Below are positions 23,141 through 33,385 of a DNA stretch of 64,000 nt, one piece after another. The stretch covers positions 806,001 through 870,000 of the forward strand of contig NZ_CP091976.1 in assembly GCF_029016285.1 (NCBI RefSeq), given 5' to 3'. The notes beneath the pieces were generated by a model, which was not told the origin of the DNA, made no database searches, and was given only the letters and a program-made list of their open reading frames with translations. Every line of letters begins with the position of its first letter. The stretch's first letter is position 1. The position numbers and the translations under genes were made by a program. This DNA is from Vibrio sp. DW001 (GTDB lineage: Bacteria > Pseudomonadota > Gammaproteobacteria > Enterobacterales > Vibrionaceae).

Positions 23141-24985
23141 TTAACTGCTTTTCGTGTCATCATTGATAAAACCGCCGGTTTGATGAGCCCAAAGCTGAGC
23201 GTAAATACCATCGCCTTGAATCAGCTCTTGGTGTGAACCTTGTTCAACGATCTGCCCTTTATCTAATACGATTAGCCTATCCATTGCTGCGATGGTAGAA
23301 AGGCGGTGTGCTATGGCAATGACGGTTTTACCTTGCATTAGCTCGATCAGACTTTCCTGTATTGCTGCTTCTACTTCCGAGTCTAGTGCTGAAGTGGCTT
23401 CATCCAAAATAAGCAATGGGGCGTCTTTTAGAAGGACTCGCGAAATCGCTACTCGCTGGCGTTGACCACCAGATAGTTTCACGCCTCGTTCACCGACTTG
23501 AGCATCGTATCCGCTGTTTCCATGCGGATCCGTTAAGGTGTCGATAAACTCATGTGCTTGCGCTTGAATGGTGGCTTTTAGCATCGCTTCTTCGCTCGCA
23601 TCTGGTTTGCCATAGAGTATATTTTCTCTAATAGAGCGGTGCAGTAATGAGGTGTCTTGGGTCACCATGCCTATATTGGCACGTAAAGAGTCCTGGGTAA
23701 CCTCTGATATGACTTGACCATCAATCTTTATTTGTCCGCCTTCCACATCATGGAAGCGTAACAAAAGGTTAACTAGTGTTGATTTTCCTGCGCCAGAGCG
23801 ACCAACTAATCCTACTTTCTCTCCCGGCTTTATGTTCAGGTTCAGGTGGTTGATAACCCCTTTATCTTTTTCACCGTAATGGAAGCTTACGTTATCAAAT
23901 TGAATGCCACCCTTATCAACCTCTAGAGGTTTTGCATCTTTGCTGTCTTCTATATCAATTGGTTTAGAAAGCGTGGAAATGCCGTCTACCACGGTGCCCA
24001 TGTTTTCAAATAGCGCACCGACTTCCCACATTATCCACATCGACATGCCGTTTATCCGTAAAGCCAAACTGATCGCGATGGCAATTGCGCCAATGGTGAT
24101 CGCGTTTTCCATCCAAAGAAAAATAGAAATAGCAGCGATCGAAAATACTAGGAAATAATTGGCGATCTCTACACAGATATTGAAGCCTGTTACTAAGCGC
24201 ATTTGTCGATAGACCGTATCCAAGAAACCGTCCATGCCTTCTTCTGCGTATTTGGTTTCTCGTTTACTGTGAGAAAAGAGTTTGATTGTTGCTATATTGG
24301 TATAACTGTCGACAATTCTACCCGTCATGGTAGAACGGGCATCGGCTTGTTCGGAAGCGACGGATTTGAGTTTTGGAACAAAGTAGAATTGAATGCAAAT
24401 ATAGGCGGCTAACCAAACCAACATAGGTAACATTAATCGCCAATCGGCTTGAGCCAACATGACCACAATAGAGGTAAAATAAACAATTACATAGACAAAA
24501 ACATCCGCGGTTTTCATCACGGTTTCTCGCACCGCAAGGGAAGTCTGCATCACTTTTGTGGCGACACGCCCTGCAAAATCGTCTTGATAAAACGAGAGGC
24601 TTTGTTTTAACAAATATCGGTGTGCCATCCAACGAATGGACATTGGATAGTTTCCAAGCAGGCTCTGATGGATCGTCAGTGAGTAGATGGTAACGAGTAT
24701 TGGCATCACAACCAGTAACACTAAACCAACCGCCCAAAGCGTGCTGCTATTTTCTTCAAGAAAGGTATCTGGGTTACTGGTCGAGAGTAAATCGACGAGC
24801 TCACCCATAAAACCAAAAAGTGAAACTTCAATAATGGCAACAATGGTACTGAGTGACGCCATTAATAGCAGCGGTTTTTCGAAACCGCGAGTATAGTGCC
24901 GGCAAAAAGCAAAAACACCGGTTGGCGGTTGTTGCGGTTCTTCTTCTGGGAAGGCTTTTGTTAGCCCTTCAAAAAACTTATACAT
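23141..24985 (-). CDS. ABC exporter, fused permease and ATPase
   Basis: A homodimeric-type exporter half with six membrane helices followed by an ATPase domain. Visible motifs are Walker A GRSGAGKST, signature LSGGQRQR, Walker B LLILDEATSALD and the H-loop IAHRLST. I prefer the ATG at 24985 (614 residues) with a GAGGA element upstream; the frame could extend to a GTG at 25030 lacking one. The family includes MsbA/MdlB-like multidrug or lipid exporters; the substrate cannot be told. Its 3' end is the host side of the prophage junction and appears intact. Confidence 0.9.
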   Translation of the reverse strand: MYKFFEGLTKAFPEEEPQQPPTGVFAFCRHYTRGFEKPLLLMASLSTIVAIIEVSLFGFMGELVDLLSTSNPDTFLEENSSTLWAVGLVLLVVMPILVTIYSLTIHQSLLGNYPMSIRWMAHRYLLKQSLSFYQDDFAGRVATKVMQTSLAVRETVMKTADVFVYVIVYFTSIVVMLAQADWRLMLPMLVWLAAYICIQFYFVPKLKSVASEQADARSTMTGRIVDSYTNIATIKLFSHSKRETKYAEEGMDGFLDTVYRQMRLVTGFNICVEIANYFLVFSIAAISIFLWMENAITIGAIAIAISLALRINGMSMWIMWEVGALFENMGTVVDGISTLSKPIDIEDSKDAKPLEVDKGGIQFDNVSFHYGEKDKGVINHLNLNIKPGEKVGLVGRSGAGKSTLVNLLLRFHDVEGGQIKIDGQVISEVTQDSLRANIGMVTQDTSLLHRSIRENILYGKPDASEEAMLKATIQAQAHEFIDTLTDPHGNSGYDAQVGERGVKLSGGQRQRVAISRVLLKDAPLLILDEATSALDSEVEAAIQESLIELMQGKTVIAIAHRLSTIAAMDRLIVLDKGQIVEQGSHQELIQGDGIYAQLWAHQTGGFINDDTKSS

Positions 24986-25392
24986 TCGTTCATCCTCTTC
25001 CCATCTTGTTGTTGTTTTATCTTCAATCACGAGAAGAATTCGTTGAATAATAGATGGGTTAATTTATCAACACACACTACCCCAAACTAAAAAAAAAGGA
25101 CATTATTTTCCATTTCATTTTGAATGTGCATATTTGCGTAATAATTATGCTTACCTATGGATTTATTAAACCAAACCCAGAGCGAGAAAGGGCATTGATA
25201 ACATTGTTAGTGAATAGATATGCTTAGGTGTAACACTGTATTAACAAGGCATGCCTATGTTAGTTACCGATTTTGCTCTCTATGGCAGCGAAATCGCCTA
25301 GTTTGCTCGTGTAAATGGTATCAAATTCAGTTAAATGACATTTAACCTTCTGTTTACAATCGATGTAATGAATCTAAAATGGATATTTATGA
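24986..25392. promoter_or_regulatory. Intergenic region between divergent ABC gene and ctlX
   Basis: AT-rich, no gene or RNA recognised. It must contain the promoters of both flanking genes. I see no convincing operator. Confidence 0.4.
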
Positions 25393-26361
25393 ATGAACTC
25401 AACTCAATCAATGCAGTATTTGCAAGGTGTCCGTTCACTTCAAAATGCGAATTGTGTGGTGATGGTGCCGCCGAAAGAGTTTTGCTATAACGCAGAAACA
25501 GCAGGGGATAATGAGTTTCAACACCGGGGCGAATTGAGTGCACAGCAGGTTCGTGAAAACGCAATGGCGGAATTTAATTCTATGGTGGTTGGTTTGCGCG
25601 CCGAAGGTGTACAGGTTGTTGAATTTGACTACCCTGTAGCGGAAAGAGAGACGCCTGATGCGGTGTTCCCAAACAATTGGTTTAGTACGACGTCGACAGG
25701 TGAGTTGTTTGTTTTCCCTATGGCGTGCACAAACCGTCAGTTGGAGGTCCGTCCTGAAGCCTTGGTTAAAGCACTTGTTGATTCAGGTCGAAGGGTAACC
25801 TCTCATTCATCATTGACTTCGTTTATTGAGCACAATGCTTATTTAGAAAGTACTGGCGTGATGGTGATGGACCACATTAATCGTACCATCTACGCGGCGT
25901 TGTCTCACCGTTGTGATAGAGAAGTATTAGAAGAATACACTCAAAGGGTAGGGTATGAGCGTGTTATTTCATTCCAAACCGCGTTGCCTTCCGGCCAACC
26001 GATTTATCACACAAATGTGATGATGGCAGTAGGGGAGTCATTTTGTGTCATTTGTGATGAGCTTATCCCTGAATTTGAACGTCGTTTTGTAATTAAGTCT
26101 CTAGCGAAAGATAAGCAAGTGATCTCTATTTCACCTGACCAAATGAATCATTTTTGTGGCAATATTCTTCAACTAGAAAATGCCAATGGCGATAAAGTGA
26201 TTGCGATGTCTGAGTCAGCATACGACGCCTTTACTTCTGCGCAGAGAAACCAACTGTCGACCCATGGCAAACTATTACCTTTTAATGTCTCAACCATCGA
26301 AAACATAGGTGGTGGCAGTGTTCGATGCATGTTGGGTGAAGTGTTTTTGCCAAGAGGGTAA
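25393..26361 (+). CDS. ctlX: Citrulline utilisation hydrolase CtlX, guanidine-modifying fold
   Basis: A 322-residue enzyme of the amidinotransferase/dimethylargininase superfamily. The catalytic set is readable: PDAVFPNNW with D89, YHTNV with H206, and the nucleophile C312 in GGGSVRCMLGE. The family hydrolyses guanidino or ureido groups; CtlX members were named for citrulline hydrolysis. The gene stands alone between an ABC exporter and glgX, with a strong bidirectional terminator at its end. An exact substrate is inference from family naming. Confidence 0.85.
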   Translation: MNSTQSMQYLQGVRSLQNANCVVMVPPKEFCYNAETAGDNEFQHRGELSAQQVRENAMAEFNSMVVGLRAEGVQVVEFDYPVAERETPDAVFPNNWFSTTSTGELFVFPMACTNRQLEVRPEALVKALVDSGRRVTSHSSLTSFIEHNAYLESTGVMVMDHINRTIYAALSHRCDREVLEEYTQRVGYERVISFQTALPSGQPIYHTNVMMAVGESFCVICDELIPEFERRFVIKSLAKDKQVISISPDQMNHFCGNILQLENANGDKVIAMSESAYDAFTSAQRNQLSTHGKLLPFNVSTIENIGGGSVRCMLGEVFLPRG

Positions 26362-26422
26362 GTAAATTTAGTTCGTGATAGAGGATATATTGTTGTGCGC
26401 TAAACTCAACGTTGATAAAAAT

Positions 26423-26450
26423 AAAAACACCTGCGTTCGCAGGTGTTTTT
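26423..26450. terminator. Bidirectional terminator between ctlX and glgX
   Basis: Arms AAAAACACCTGC and GCAGGTGTTTTT with a four-base loop, A-run before and T-run after, between two convergent genes. Confidence 0.92.
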
Positions 26451-26471
26451 TACTTGATGAGCAATGGCATT

Positions 26472-28433
26472 TTACTTTGCGGTTGAATGCAGTATCGCCA
26501 ACGACATCGGTGCCATTAATACATCACCCTCTGCGTGGCGATTGACTACTTTATCCATACTGGTATCACAAATCGTCACCCAGCATTGATTGTAGTTATT
26601 TGGTAGTTTGAAACGAGCTGGAGCGGTGGCTTGGTTGATCAGGTAGATCAGTTCATCACCTTCTTGCTCGATTCCAAGGTGCAGAGCGACGGAATTCTGC
26701 GTGTTCCAATCGTCATGTTCCATATGTTCGCCATCAGCTCGACGCCAGCCGACTCTGTTTTGGTTTCGTTGTTCACCACTAAATGCCCTGATGAAGGGAA
26801 CCATATACTGTTGGCGTGCTGCTAACATATCGCTGATCCAAGCCTTAAATAGATCGATACGATTACATGATCGCCAATTAATCCAACTCAGCGGACTATC
26901 TTGGCAATAAGCGTTGTTGTTACCATTCTGTGAGTGGGATTGAACGTCTGCGGTCATAATATGAGGTATACCGAACGCAAATAGCAGACTGGCGATAAAG
27001 TTACGTTTTTGCTTCTCGCGAACGGCCTTTATCATCATGTTGTCGGTATCGCCCTCAATACCATAATTATCAGAACGGTTATCACCATGCCCATCATGGT
27101 TATGCTCGCCATTTGCATCGTTGTGCTTATGGCGATACGAGACAAGATCTTGTAGCGTAAAACCGTCATGGTAGGTGATGTAGTTGATGGTTAACTTTTG
27201 AGGCCAACGACTTGCACTATAGAGATCTCTTGAACCCATAATTCTGGTGGCAAATTCTTTTAAATATCCATCATCACCACGCCAGAAACTACGGGTAATG
27301 TCGCGGAATTTATCGTTACACTCATTCCAGCCATCTGGAAACCCACCCACTTGGTAGCCGTTCGGGCCGATATCCCAAGGTTCAGCAATAAGTTTCACTT
27401 CCCTTAGTACTGGATCTTGCGCCACCGATTTAAAAAATGGGGAGTGATAGTTAAAGCTATCGCCATTTCTACCCAACGTTGCCGCAAGGTCAAAGCGAAA
27501 TCCATCGACATGAAACTCTTCCACCCAATATCGCATGGAGTCCATTACCAAATTAAGCATCGGTTGGTGCATTAAGTCAGTGGTGTTGCCGCAGCCAGTG
27601 TAATTGGCGTAGTGAGGGCCATGCTTTATATAGTTGCGAGGGTCGAGTGCTTTAAGATTAAAGATCACCCCACCTTCTCCTCCTTCAGCCGTGTGGTTGT
27701 ATACGACGTCGAGAATGACCTCAATACCATTACGATGTAACTCACGTATAGCGGTTTTTAGTTCTACAACCGCATCGCTATTTGCATATCTTGGGTCAGG
27801 AACCATAAACAGATAGGGGTTGTAACCCCAATAGTTCACTTTTCCCATTTTTAGAAGATGTTCTTCATGCATACAGGCAGCAACGGGAAGGAGCTGAAGC
27901 GTAGTGATATTCTGTTTCTTGTAAAAATCGAGCATGGTACTGCTTGCTAAACCTAAATATCTTCCCTGTTCGGATTCTATTAGACCTTGATTTAGTTTTG
28001 ACACACCTTTGACGTGAGTCTCAAACAAGACGGTTTCTTCTCTTGGTATTCTAGGTGGCTCAGTACCTTGCCAGTCAAATGCAGGATCAATCACCACACA
28101 TTTACTCATCCCCCAACTTTTTGGGTTTGAATAAGGTGTAGCGTAGTGTAATGGTTTCTCTAATGCCTTCGCGTAAGGGTCTGATAAAAGAAGGCTTTCT
28201 CCATCGTGAGTAGTAATTGCATAGCCGTATTTCTGGCCTGCTTTTATAGTCGGAATGTAGATATGTCGTATGCCGGCATACTCATTGACGAGCGGAAATA
28301 ATTCATATTCATCATCGTTAGCAAATAAGGCCAAAGATATGTCAGGGCAATTGGGCGCATGGATGGAAAAATTACATCCATTGCCGTCTAATGTAGCCCC
28401 TAAAGGGTGAGGCCGTGAGCGCGTGTCTGTCAT
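26472..28433 (-). CDS. glgX: Glycogen debranching enzyme GlgX (isoamylase family)
   Basis: A 653-residue GH13 debranching enzyme, close to the usual length (E. coli 657). It has an N-terminal CBM48 (HPLGATLDGNGCNFSIHAPN) and a catalytic barrel with D315 (VDGFRFDLAA), E351 (LIAEPWD) and the YITYHDGFTL region near residue 425. It cuts alpha-1,6 branches of phosphorylase-limit dextrins. Located next to and divergent from lamB, it belongs to the maltodextrin/glycogen set of this chromosome rather than to a glgCA operon. Confidence 0.95.
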   Translation of the reverse strand: MTDTRSRPHPLGATLDGNGCNFSIHAPNCPDISLALFANDDEYELFPLVNEYAGIRHIYIPTIKAGQKYGYAITTHDGESLLLSDPYAKALEKPLHYATPYSNPKSWGMSKCVVIDPAFDWQGTEPPRIPREETVLFETHVKGVSKLNQGLIESEQGRYLGLASSTMLDFYKKQNITTLQLLPVAACMHEEHLLKMGKVNYWGYNPYLFMVPDPRYANSDAVVELKTAIRELHRNGIEVILDVVYNHTAEGGEGGVIFNLKALDPRNYIKHGPHYANYTGCGNTTDLMHQPMLNLVMDSMRYWVEEFHVDGFRFDLAATLGRNGDSFNYHSPFFKSVAQDPVLREVKLIAEPWDIGPNGYQVGGFPDGWNECNDKFRDITRSFWRGDDGYLKEFATRIMGSRDLYSASRWPQKLTINYITYHDGFTLQDLVSYRHKHNDANGEHNHDGHGDNRSDNYGIEGDTDNMMIKAVREKQKRNFIASLLFAFGIPHIMTADVQSHSQNGNNNAYCQDSPLSWINWRSCNRIDLFKAWISDMLAARQQYMVPFIRAFSGEQRNQNRVGWRRADGEHMEHDDWNTQNSVALHLGIEQEGDELIYLINQATAPARFKLPNNYNQCWVTICDTSMDKVVNRHAEGDVLMAPMSLAILHSTAK

Positions 28434-28907
28434 TATTTATTCTTTTTTTATAAATTGTTGGCTTGTTGCGAACTTCAAGTAAAAAGGGATGTCGAACAAT
28501 AGTCAACACATCATATGTATCCATAGTAAATTAATTCTATGTCTCAATAGTAATTTATTTTATTTTTTTTCTGCTTAATGGGTAATAGCAGATATATATT
28601 GAAACATGATGACATTAACACTTTGTGCAGTGGTTTGGCTCCTATTCAGCCTCTCCTACCCCCATATTTAGTGATCCAGTATACAAAATCATCTCTAATC
28701 TAATTTTCTACGCCTCTCTACTCCCCCGAAAATTCGCGTAGGGCGGAGGAAGTCATCCGTTGCTCGCTTACTTATTATGCCTATCGTTGAAACAAAACGG
28801 GAGGCGACTCCCAAACAAATTCTTTTTTAATGGTTTTTTTTGTTCTGCCTTTCAAAGGAAACCTAGGAAGTATAAGAAACATAATTATTCGTTCAGGAGT
28901 TGACGAG
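28434..28907. promoter_or_regulatory. glgX/lamB divergent control region with candidate MalT sites
   Basis: A 474-base region without genes. It contains G-rich motifs resembling the MalT box (GGGGAKGAGG): AGGGCGGAGG at 28740-28749 (8 of 10), and on the minus strand GGAGTAG at 28718-28724 inside a G-rich run. The same GGAGTAG heptamer recurs twice before malP. As MalT is encoded in this window, regulation of lamB by it is likely; the exact boxes are inference. Confidence 0.55.
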
Positions 28908-30245
28908 ATGAAAAAAGTAAGCGTAATTGCTACAGCAGTGGCAAGTGTATTATTTGCAGGTTCTGCTTTAGCAGAAGATAAAGTAACTGAAGGATGGACA
29001 GTAAATGGTTATGGTCATCTTCTGTATAACGTAGGCCAGTCTTTGGCTCTAGAAGAGACTTACCACCATCGTCGCGATTACCGCGCTGCGGGTGCCGCAT
29101 TCTCGGGTAACCCTACTCAAGTAGAGTTTACTGTGACAAAAGGTAATAACTACGAAAGCGGTGCCTGGTCTAAATATGTTCTGAAAACAGAATACGGTAA
29201 CAACGAAGGTGGTAATGGACGCGGTTTCTATACATCGTCATCGGGTAACGAAGGCCATTTAGAATCTGGACAACTTGAGTTTAAAGAAGCTTATGTTGAA
29301 CTAGGCGATTTATCTTATTTTGCTGAAGGTCTGAGCATGTGGGCAGGTCAGCGTTACCTAAACCGCCAAGCGGGTATCATAACAAAAGAATTCTGGAAAC
29401 AATCCTCTGGTGTTGGTACGGGTCTTGAGTATAACAACGCTGGTGTTGCAATTTTGTCTGCTGATCCAGGCGAAGGAAGCTGTACTAATCCTAATGGTGC
29501 AGAAACGAGCTCGAAGCAATGTAATTTAGATGCAGATGGCGCTAGCACAACGGTTACTTCTGCTGATTTTTACTACTATGGTGTTGAAGCATTAGCGGGT
29601 CGTTTTGATTTCGACCTTAAGTTAATGACTCGTACAAACGTAGACGAGGCATCAACGGCTGAAAACGGTGTAGGTGCAGCAATTACTTATTCTCGTGACT
29701 ACTACGGTTTGGATGGTTGGACGACGACGGCTTTAACTTATGGTCAAGGGGTTGCTGCTAACCGCGGTGTCAACTTTGGTCAATGGAGTGGTAACTGGCA
29801 GAAAGATGATGAGTCGATCTTCTTTACTTCTTACGGTGTTGTAAATATTTCTGAAAACGTACAATTAGGTACTGAAGTTACTTACTGGGATCTATCTAAC
29901 TCAAAAACAGATTCGGTTTGGGGTTCAGATGATGGATTGTCTCGTTTATTCTTAGGTGTAACACCATCATATAAAGTTAACGAAAACTTCCGTATGGAAG
30001 CCGTGTTAACATATTCAGTCGAAAGTATCGGTAAAGCTGAAAACTGGGGTCGTGAAGACGCAGATACGAGCTTTTATTCAGCAACTTTAGCGCCAGTATT
30101 TACTGTAAATTCAGATTACTGGGGTCGTCCACAACTTAAGCCTTACGTAACATACATGTCTTCAAGCGACAGCGGTTACGAATGGTCTAAAGGTGGCGAC
30201 GATAGCGAGACTCGTGTTGGTATCGAAGCTGAGATTTGGTTCTAA
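28908..30245 (+). CDS. lamB: Maltoporin LamB
   Basis: A 445-residue outer-membrane sugar porin. The start at 28908 is set by AGGAG upstream and gives a normal signal peptide (KKVSVIATAVASVLFAGSALA). The mature protein begins with the family pattern VNGYGHLLYNVG, contains YVELGDLSYFAEGLSMWAGQRYLNRQ, and ends in the porin-type terminal aromatic, EAEIWF. LamB trimers carry maltodextrins into the periplasm. It is followed by malM after a stem-loop, the usual lamB-malM pair. Confidence 0.95.
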   Translation: MKKVSVIATAVASVLFAGSALAEDKVTEGWTVNGYGHLLYNVGQSLALEETYHHRRDYRAAGAAFSGNPTQVEFTVTKGNNYESGAWSKYVLKTEYGNNEGGNGRGFYTSSSGNEGHLESGQLEFKEAYVELGDLSYFAEGLSMWAGQRYLNRQAGIITKEFWKQSSGVGTGLEYNNAGVAILSADPGEGSCTNPNGAETSSKQCNLDADGASTTVTSADFYYYGVEALAGRFDFDLKLMTRTNVDEASTAENGVGAAITYSRDYYGLDGWTTTALTYGQGVAANRGVNFGQWSGNWQKDDESIFFTSYGVVNISENVQLGTEVTYWDLSNSKTDSVWGSDDGLSRLFLGVTPSYKVNENFRMEAVLTYSVESIGKAENWGREDADTSFYSATLAPVFTVNSDYWGRPQLKPYVTYMSSSDSGYEWSKGGDDSETRVGIEAEIWF

Positions 30246-30271
30246 GGTATTTAGAATAAATTGAGTATTAA

Positions 30272-30295
30272 TAGGCGGCCTGAGAAGGCTGCCTA
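30272..30295 (+). terminator. lamB-malM intergenic stem-loop
   Basis: TAGGCGGCCT-GAGA-AGGCTGCCTA, one mismatch, no T-run. Such a hairpin can protect lamB mRNA or attenuate malM expression. Confidence 0.6.
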
Positions 30296-30315
30296 CATGA
30301 GTTTTAGGAGTTTGT

Positions 30316-31134
30316 ATGAAAAAAACAGTATTAGCTTTTTTATTTGGTAGTGTACTTTTTGGTTGCGCCTCTAGTTCAGACGAAGTGAATAAAACTGATT
30401 TACCAGTTATCAATGCAGAGGTGTGTTGTTCTAGTTATTCTGATTTTTCATGGACTCAACTAAGCACAACGGAAGAGATTGAATTTCAAATCGACGACTC
30501 AACGCCGGTGTGGCGCTTCCCAGAAGGTAAGAGTCATTTTGCTTCATTTGTTTTCTCTGAGAAATCTAGAACAGTGGAAATAACGTTAAGCAGCAAAATG
30601 AAAGAAAAATCGGTATTAGCACCGAAAGTCGTCACGTTGGACAACCGCTTTAATGTCGTTGACGAATATGAGTTAGACGATTTCAAGATAAAGTATTCTG
30701 ATGCTTTTAGTCAAAATAGGTATGAAGCGTCGATTACCTTTGACGCAAGTAAAACACCGTATCTCATCATATATACACCTCAGGATCAGATTGGCCATAC
30801 AATCACTATCCCACATCCTGCGAAAGTGAGAGCAATCAATAGTGGCGATCCATTACCTATCGTCACAGACCTCAAATATGAACATAGTTATTTAGGTGAG
30901 TTGGAAATAAAGCTCAAAACTTTATCCCTAAATAACGCGGTTAAGAAGGTCACTCCGAAGGCGATTTCTGTCGCTCAACCTGAATCTGTTCTTTTTTATG
31001 AAACAGCAATTAAGCAAGCAGTAAAAGTTGGCGACATCCCTAAAGCGCTCGCACTTCTTGAAGAAGCTAAAGCATTAAATATCGAAGGTGCACAAGAAGC
31101 CTTTGTGAATGCGATTAATAGCCAGAAAAAATAG
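30316..31134 (+). CDS. malM: Maltose regulon periplasmic lipoprotein MalM
   Basis: A 272-residue protein with a lipoprotein signal (LAFLFGSVLFGCASS, lipobox Cys at 17). Family features are the CCSSYSDFSW segment and the C-terminal helical part (FYETAIKQAVKVGDIPKALA). MalM is co-regulated with lamB and interacts with the maltoporin; its exact task is poorly understood. The position directly behind lamB supports the name. Confidence 0.88.
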   Translation: MKKTVLAFLFGSVLFGCASSSDEVNKTDLPVINAEVCCSSYSDFSWTQLSTTEEIEFQIDDSTPVWRFPEGKSHFASFVFSEKSRTVEITLSSKMKEKSVLAPKVVTLDNRFNVVDEYELDDFKIKYSDAFSQNRYEASITFDASKTPYLIIYTPQDQIGHTITIPHPAKVRAINSGDPLPIVTDLKYEHSYLGELEIKLKTLSLNNAVKKVTPKAISVAQPESVLFYETAIKQAVKVGDIPKALALLEEAKALNIEGAQEAFVNAINSQKK

Positions 31135-31149
31135 CGCTCAAATGACTCG

Positions 31150-31182
31150 TTAAGCGGTGACGATGATGGTGTCACTGCTTAA
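31150..31182 (+). terminator. Hairpin after malM
   Basis: TTAAGCGGTGAC and GTCACTGCTTAA arms with one mismatch; no long T-run, so termination strength is uncertain. Confidence 0.5.
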
Positions 31183-31224
31183 CAAATAATAAAAACGCCT
31201 GCCATGTTATGTTGTACACATTAT

Positions 31225-31292
31225 ATCTGACGGTTATCAGCCTGAAATTGTAAAAAATGATTGAATCTACGTTAAAAAAACAACCGTCAGAT
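31225..31292. repeat. Separated 11-base inverted repeat
   Basis: ATCTGACGGTT at 31225-31235 and its exact complement AACCGTCAGAT at 31282-31292, 46 bases apart, in the malM/amylase convergent gap. Function unknown; could be a long stem or an operator pair. Confidence 0.5.
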
Positions 31293-31324
31293 GAGTAAAG
31301 CGCCCCTCAATTTAGCACCAATTT

Positions 31325-33121
31325 CTATATTTCAAATGCATAGGCGGCAAGAGGTGGCAGTTGTAGCGCTATCTTTCCTATGCCCCCAGCCACTTTTATT
31401 TCAATTGTTCGTTGATGCTCAATCTTTTCCCTGAAAATATGGAGCCCATTTGTCAACGATAACTGCTGTATCAAAAGGTTAGGGATGACCAATGTTTGTT
31501 TACAGTGTAAATCTGCGCTGAAATTTACCGCGACAATGACGGTATGTTCGTCTTTCTGTCTGGCGAATAGAAAGATGAGATCTTTCATTGGGCCCAGTTG
31601 GTCAAAAAGGGGACTGTATAGGTCGATATAACTACCCAACAGTGCTGGACTGTTTAGGGAATAGTTGAGGACTGAGCGATAAAAACCCCTAAGCTCTTTC
31701 TCTGTTTTACTTAATAGAGCGCCATCAAATGTACCATTATTGAACCAACGTTGGTGACAAGGCACGCCAATATAGTCAAAAATAGAGGTACGTGAGGGTT
31801 GCCCAAACCCTGCATCTTCTGCGCCGGGTTCTCCTACCTCTTGGCCAAAATAAATCATAGTAGGCGAACTGCCTATTGTCGCAGAAATTAACATTGCTGG
31901 ACGAGCCAGATCAGCATTGCCTGCAAATTCGGGTGAAGCAATGCGTTGCTCGTCATGGTTTTCTAAGAAGTGCAACATATGATGTTCTATATCCGCCAGT
32001 GCCTTCTGAATTTGAACGATGGATTGTACCGATTTCTTTTTCTGTATTATGGTTTTAAGCGTGTCGTAAAGGTCCACTTTGTCGTAAAGGTAATCCATCT
32101 TGCCTAAATGAATAAATTCTCGATAGAGCTTTGGTTGGTACACCTCCGCTAACAAGAAAGCATCCGGTTTATTGCTTTTTATTGTGGAGTTCAAGAAGCT
32201 CCAAAATTCAACGGGTACGAGCTCCGCAACATCATACCTGAATCCATCAACACCCTTGTCTATCCAAAATAATGCAATATCTCTAAATTTTTTCCATGAA
32301 TCAGGAATCGATTGTTTCTGCCAAAATTCATTATGTTCTTGGTAACATTTATCGGCAAACTCAGTTGGAAGAATGGGGAAATCTTTACTGCCGTCAGGTC
32401 TAATTCCATAATTAATCTTTACAGTTTCATACCAATCATCACAACTTGGTTTGGCAGAGCGAGACCCATTACCTGTCCATTTAGCGGGATATTCAACATA
32501 CGGACGCGTCAATGATGAATGCGCTTCACCACCTAAAGGGATTTGCTCATCCGGACATTGAAATGGTTCGTTTGCAATGTAATAAAAATTATTATCTCTG
32601 TGGTACTCAAGATCTGTATTGTCATGTTCACCAAAATCTAAAACAGAATTGGGGTTATTGAGGCCATGGTACTGTCGAGCAACATGGTTCGGCACGATAT
32701 CGATGATAACCTTAAGACCAATATGATGAGTTCTCTCAATTAAGGCTTCAAACTCACCCATTCGTTTTTCAATATTATTAGCAAGATCTGGGTTTACTTG
32801 ATAGTAATCCTTTATGGCATAAGGAGAACCTGCGCGTCCTTTGACGATTGATGGGTGGTCATCACCAATACCTTTATCAGCGTAATCGCCTATCAGAGCA
32901 TGATGAAGTACGCCAGTAAACCAGACATGAGTAACACCAAGTGCTTTGATTTCTTTTAGTGCTAATTCAGTAAAATCGGCGAACTTACCTACCCCATTTC
33001 TTTCTTTTGTGCCCCACGCAATATTTTCGTTTTTACTATTCCCAAAAAGACGGGTAAAGACATGATAAATAACTTTTTTATTTAATGAATTGGACACTTT
33101 CTGTCTCTCTATATCGTTCAT
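31325..33121 (-). CDS. Cytoplasmic alpha-amylase family enzyme (GH13)
   Basis: A 598-residue GH13 enzyme without signal peptide. Conserved regions are DIVPNH (about 141-146), GFRYDVAE with nucleophile D297, AFLLAEVY with acid E326 and FLENHDEQR with D390. It should act on internal maltodextrins. The neighbours lamB-malM and glgX put it in the maltodextrin set, although the enzyme differs from MalS and from the usual AmyA. Exact product specificity is unknown. Confidence 0.88.
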   Translation of the reverse strand: MNDIERQKVSNSLNKKVIYHVFTRLFGNSKNENIAWGTKERNGVGKFADFTELALKEIKALGVTHVWFTGVLHHALIGDYADKGIGDDHPSIVKGRAGSPYAIKDYYQVNPDLANNIEKRMGEFEALIERTHHIGLKVIIDIVPNHVARQYHGLNNPNSVLDFGEHDNTDLEYHRDNNFYYIANEPFQCPDEQIPLGGEAHSSLTRPYVEYPAKWTGNGSRSAKPSCDDWYETVKINYGIRPDGSKDFPILPTEFADKCYQEHNEFWQKQSIPDSWKKFRDIALFWIDKGVDGFRYDVAELVPVEFWSFLNSTIKSNKPDAFLLAEVYQPKLYREFIHLGKMDYLYDKVDLYDTLKTIIQKKKSVQSIVQIQKALADIEHHMLHFLENHDEQRIASPEFAGNADLARPAMLISATIGSSPTMIYFGQEVGEPGAEDAGFGQPSRTSIFDYIGVPCHQRWFNNGTFDGALLSKTEKELRGFYRSVLNYSLNSPALLGSYIDLYSPLFDQLGPMKDLIFLFARQKDEHTVIVAVNFSADLHCKQTLVIPNLLIQQLSLTNGLHIFREKIEHQRTIEIKVAGGIGKIALQLPPLAAYAFEI

Positions 33122-33385
33122 GTGTTCAGTGCAATTCCTTTAATTATGGTGTATTTGTGTCAAAAACTAATTTTATGCGAAAATGGCACAATACTATTTA
33201 TATACAAAATGCAGTGGTTCTGGCACGAAACCCGCATGACTAGGTATAGAAAAAGTCGTCAATAGTTTATAGTGTTTCTATTGTTAATAATGCCTTGTGC
33301 GTTTAATAAATCATACGAAAGATAAGTTGATAGGAGCATCGTCAACGTATCATTGCTCATGTTGTAAAAGGCTGCAGATAAGTTT

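Noticed and set aside
25050..25392. ArgR box upstream of ctlX
   Set aside because: A TGAAT-like stretch is present but mismatches the palindrome at several places.
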